Source: JAZRWQ01 sp045599805 (GTDB lineage: Bacteria; Bacillota; Clostridia; Oscillospirales; UMGS1783). Taken from it: a stretch of 5,632 bases of DNA. Location: contig JAZRWQ010000028.1 in NCBI GenBank assembly GCA_045599805.1, forward strand, positions 1 through 5,632, read 5' to 3'. Shown one piece after another: positions 4,673-5,632 of this stretch. The notes beneath the pieces were generated by a model. The model worked only from the letters and a program-made list of their open reading frames with translations. It was not told the origin of the DNA and searched no databases. The position numbers were made by a program, and so were the translations under genes. Each line of letters opens with the position of its first letter. The stretch's first letter is position 1.

Positions 4673-4749
4673 GTCTACGTAGCTCAGTAGGATAGAGCGA
4701 CCGCCTCCTAAGCGGTAGGTCGGAGGTTCGAATCCCCTCGTGGACGCCA
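4673..4749 (+). tRNA. tRNA-Arg, anticodon CCT, with encoded CCA
   Basis: The cloverleaf is complete: acceptor GTCTACG/CGTGGAC (all paired, one T-G wobble), D stem GCTC/GAGC, and anticodon stem ACCGC/GCGGT. The loop is CTCCTAA, placing anticodon CCT at 4707-4709, which reads AGG. A five-base variable loop, T-loop TTCGAAT, discriminator G and encoded CCA (4747-4749) follow. The T stem GGAGG/CCCCT has an A-C mismatch at pair 51-63 and a terminal G-T wobble, which is slightly unusual. It is transcribed from the promoter at 4376-4404 behind the broken copy and ends in a strong terminator. Its 5' end therefore has to be freed from a leader of about 260 bases, presumably by RNase P. Confidence 0.95.
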
Positions 4750-4750
4750 A

Positions 4751-4783
4751 AATACCGCTGTGAATACTCACAGCGGTATTTTT
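4751..4783 (+). terminator. Rho-independent terminator of the tRNA unit
   Basis: AATACCGCTGTGA (4751-4763) pairs perfectly with TCACAGCGGTATT (4768-4780) around a four-base ATAC loop. A run of five T ends at 4783. The stem starts one base after the tRNA CCA end, and pairing can extend two bases into that end. Confidence 0.95.
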
Positions 4784-4797
4784 AACGAATAGTTATA

Positions 4798-4826
4798 TTG
4801 CAGTAGCAGATGTGATGTGATATACT
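4798..4826 (+). promoter_or_regulatory. Likely promoter of the DUF218 membrane protein gene
   Basis: An extended -10, TG-A-TATACT (4818-4826), has TTGCAG (4798-4803) 17 bases upstream as a weak -35. The predicted start near 4833 would leave a leader of only about 12 bases, just enough to hold the ribosome binding site. Confidence 0.55.
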
Positions 4827-4844
4827 GAAAAAAGAGGTGATATT

Positions 4845-5632
4845 ATGAAAATCGAAAATAAAATTCTGGAATGGGCAAGCTGTATAATAGTGCTTGTCGG
4901 ACTTTTAGTGTCGATATTTTCGATACTTGCCTCGTTTGCCTCAATCAGCCGCGAAACAATGGTAATAAGCTTGTTTGTTCTCATTGCCGTAGCTATTGCC
5001 GTCTGCGTCTCATATTTTCTCGATTCGCTCAAAAAAACCGTATATTCGTACGATAATATAATGCTTGCGGGCGGCGCGATTTTCCTTACTACCTTACTTA
5101 TCGCATTCCTTATATGCTTTACTCCGGCGCTGTTCGATAAAAGCATATCGCTTACCGAGGTGTATAACGCGGTAGTGAATTTTCCGAGACAGTTTTCATA
5201 TTATGCAGTTTTCGTAATAATTGCGATTTGCGCGGCGGTATTCGTAAGCAATATCGTGCTTATGAAAAAAGAGGGCGTATGCCTCGGCAACGCTTTAAGC
5301 CTGCTTGTTGCCGTGCTTTATGTCGGCGGCACATTCCTTATATGGTTCCTTAACGATGTCTTTTTCGAAAAGGTCATAGCTGCAAACGGGTTTATGTCCA
5401 TGCCTGTCACCGTATGGATAAACACGTCGCTGTCGTGGTTTTTGCTTATAATGCTGTGCTATTTCGAGTGCGTGCTTGCAGGCACAGCCATAATGGGTTA
5501 TATCGCCGCACGACAGATACCCGACTACGACAGAGACTATATAATAATCCTCGGCTGTTCAATAGATAAAAAAGGCGGTCTTCTGCCATTATTAAAGGGC
5601 AGGGTAAACCGCGCTGTAAGATTTAAGTGGGA
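4845..5632 (+). CDS. Membrane protein with C-terminal DUF218 (YdcF/SanA/ElyC-like) domain, partial
   Basis: The frame is open from ATG 4845 to the right edge (262 residues visible). The first 222 residues contain about six hydrophobic segments, near 11-33, 38-58, 73-92, 118-140, 148-170 and 194-220. After these comes 'DYIIILGCSIDKKGGLLPLL' (231-250) and 'KGRVNRAVRF', the recognisable beginning of a DUF218 domain: beta strand, 'LG' turn, then 'PLL-x-R--RA'. The rest of the domain is beyond the window. Members with several N-terminal transmembrane segments are common in Firmicutes. E. coli relatives are linked to envelope integrity (SanA, ElyC), but the biochemical activity is unsettled, so no reaction is assigned. 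GAGGTGA at 4834-4840 supports the start. It appears to be its own transcription unit behind the tRNA terminator. Confidence 0.88.
   Translation, partial: MKIENKILEWASCIIVLVGLLVSIFSILASFASISRETMVISLFVLIAVAIAVCVSYFLDSLKKTVYSYDNIMLAGGAIFLTTLLIAFLICFTPALFDKSISLTEVYNAVVNFPRQFSYYAVFVIIAICAAVFVSNIVLMKKEGVCLGNALSLLVAVLYVGGTFLIWFLNDVFFEKVIAANGFMSMPVTVWINTSLSWFLLIMLCYFECVLAGTAIMGYIAARQIPDYDRDYIIILGCSIDKKGGLLPLLKGRVNRAVRFKW

Noticed and set aside
4423..4749. Attachment sites (attL/attR) of an integrated element flanking 4470-4672
   Set aside because: The repeated part is the tRNA 5' half rather than the 3' end, only about 200 bases lie between the copies, and no integrase is present.

Overview
The window looks like chromosomal DNA of a low-to-moderate GC Gram-positive anaerobe, most likely a gut or rumen Clostridia member (Oscillospiraceae/Ruminococcus-like). 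This rests on strong GAGGTG/AAGGAG ribosome binding sites, sigma-A type promoters (TTGACA-17-TAtaAT class), a tRNA with encoded CCA, a bacillota-style membrane DUF218 protein and a glycosidase operon. The taxon is an inference; no marker gene is present.

Layout. Positions 1-3468 carry a leftward carbohydrate operon. A promoter at 3440-3468 is followed by a 27-residue predicted membrane peptide (3322-3405), a 7-bp hairpin, a 962-residue GH2 glycoside hydrolase (390-3278) and, 8 bases further, the start of an alpha-galactosidase-like (GH36-type) gene cut by the left edge. Positions 3484-3508 hold an 8-bp inverted repeat between two divergent promoters. It sits about 63 bases upstream of the leftward start and over the -35 of the rightward promoter, so it is a candidate shared operator.

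Positions 3554-4368 are a tight rightward operon of three small genes of unknown function: two soluble, charged, helical proteins and one protein with two short hydrophobic segments at its C-terminus. No terminator follows it. Seven bases after the last stop comes a strong promoter (4376-4404) for a tRNA unit.

The tRNA unit is the most unusual part. An intact tRNA-Arg(CCT) (4673-4749) with a perfect terminator is preceded, exactly 250 bases upstream, by a broken copy. The copy keeps the 5' acceptor strand, D arm and anticodon arm (46 of 48 bases identical) and then runs into a GC-rich, repeat-bearing, hairpin-forming segment of about 160 bases. It ends in a T-arm-like palindrome and a decayed 3' acceptor strand. 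It looks like a tRNA gene interrupted by a small non-coding element, transcribed together with the working gene. I recall similar sequence recurring in gut Clostridia genomes, but could not check this.

From 4845 to the right edge runs a gene for a membrane protein with about six transmembrane segments and the beginning of a DUF218 (YdcF/SanA/ElyC-like) domain, with its own promoter.
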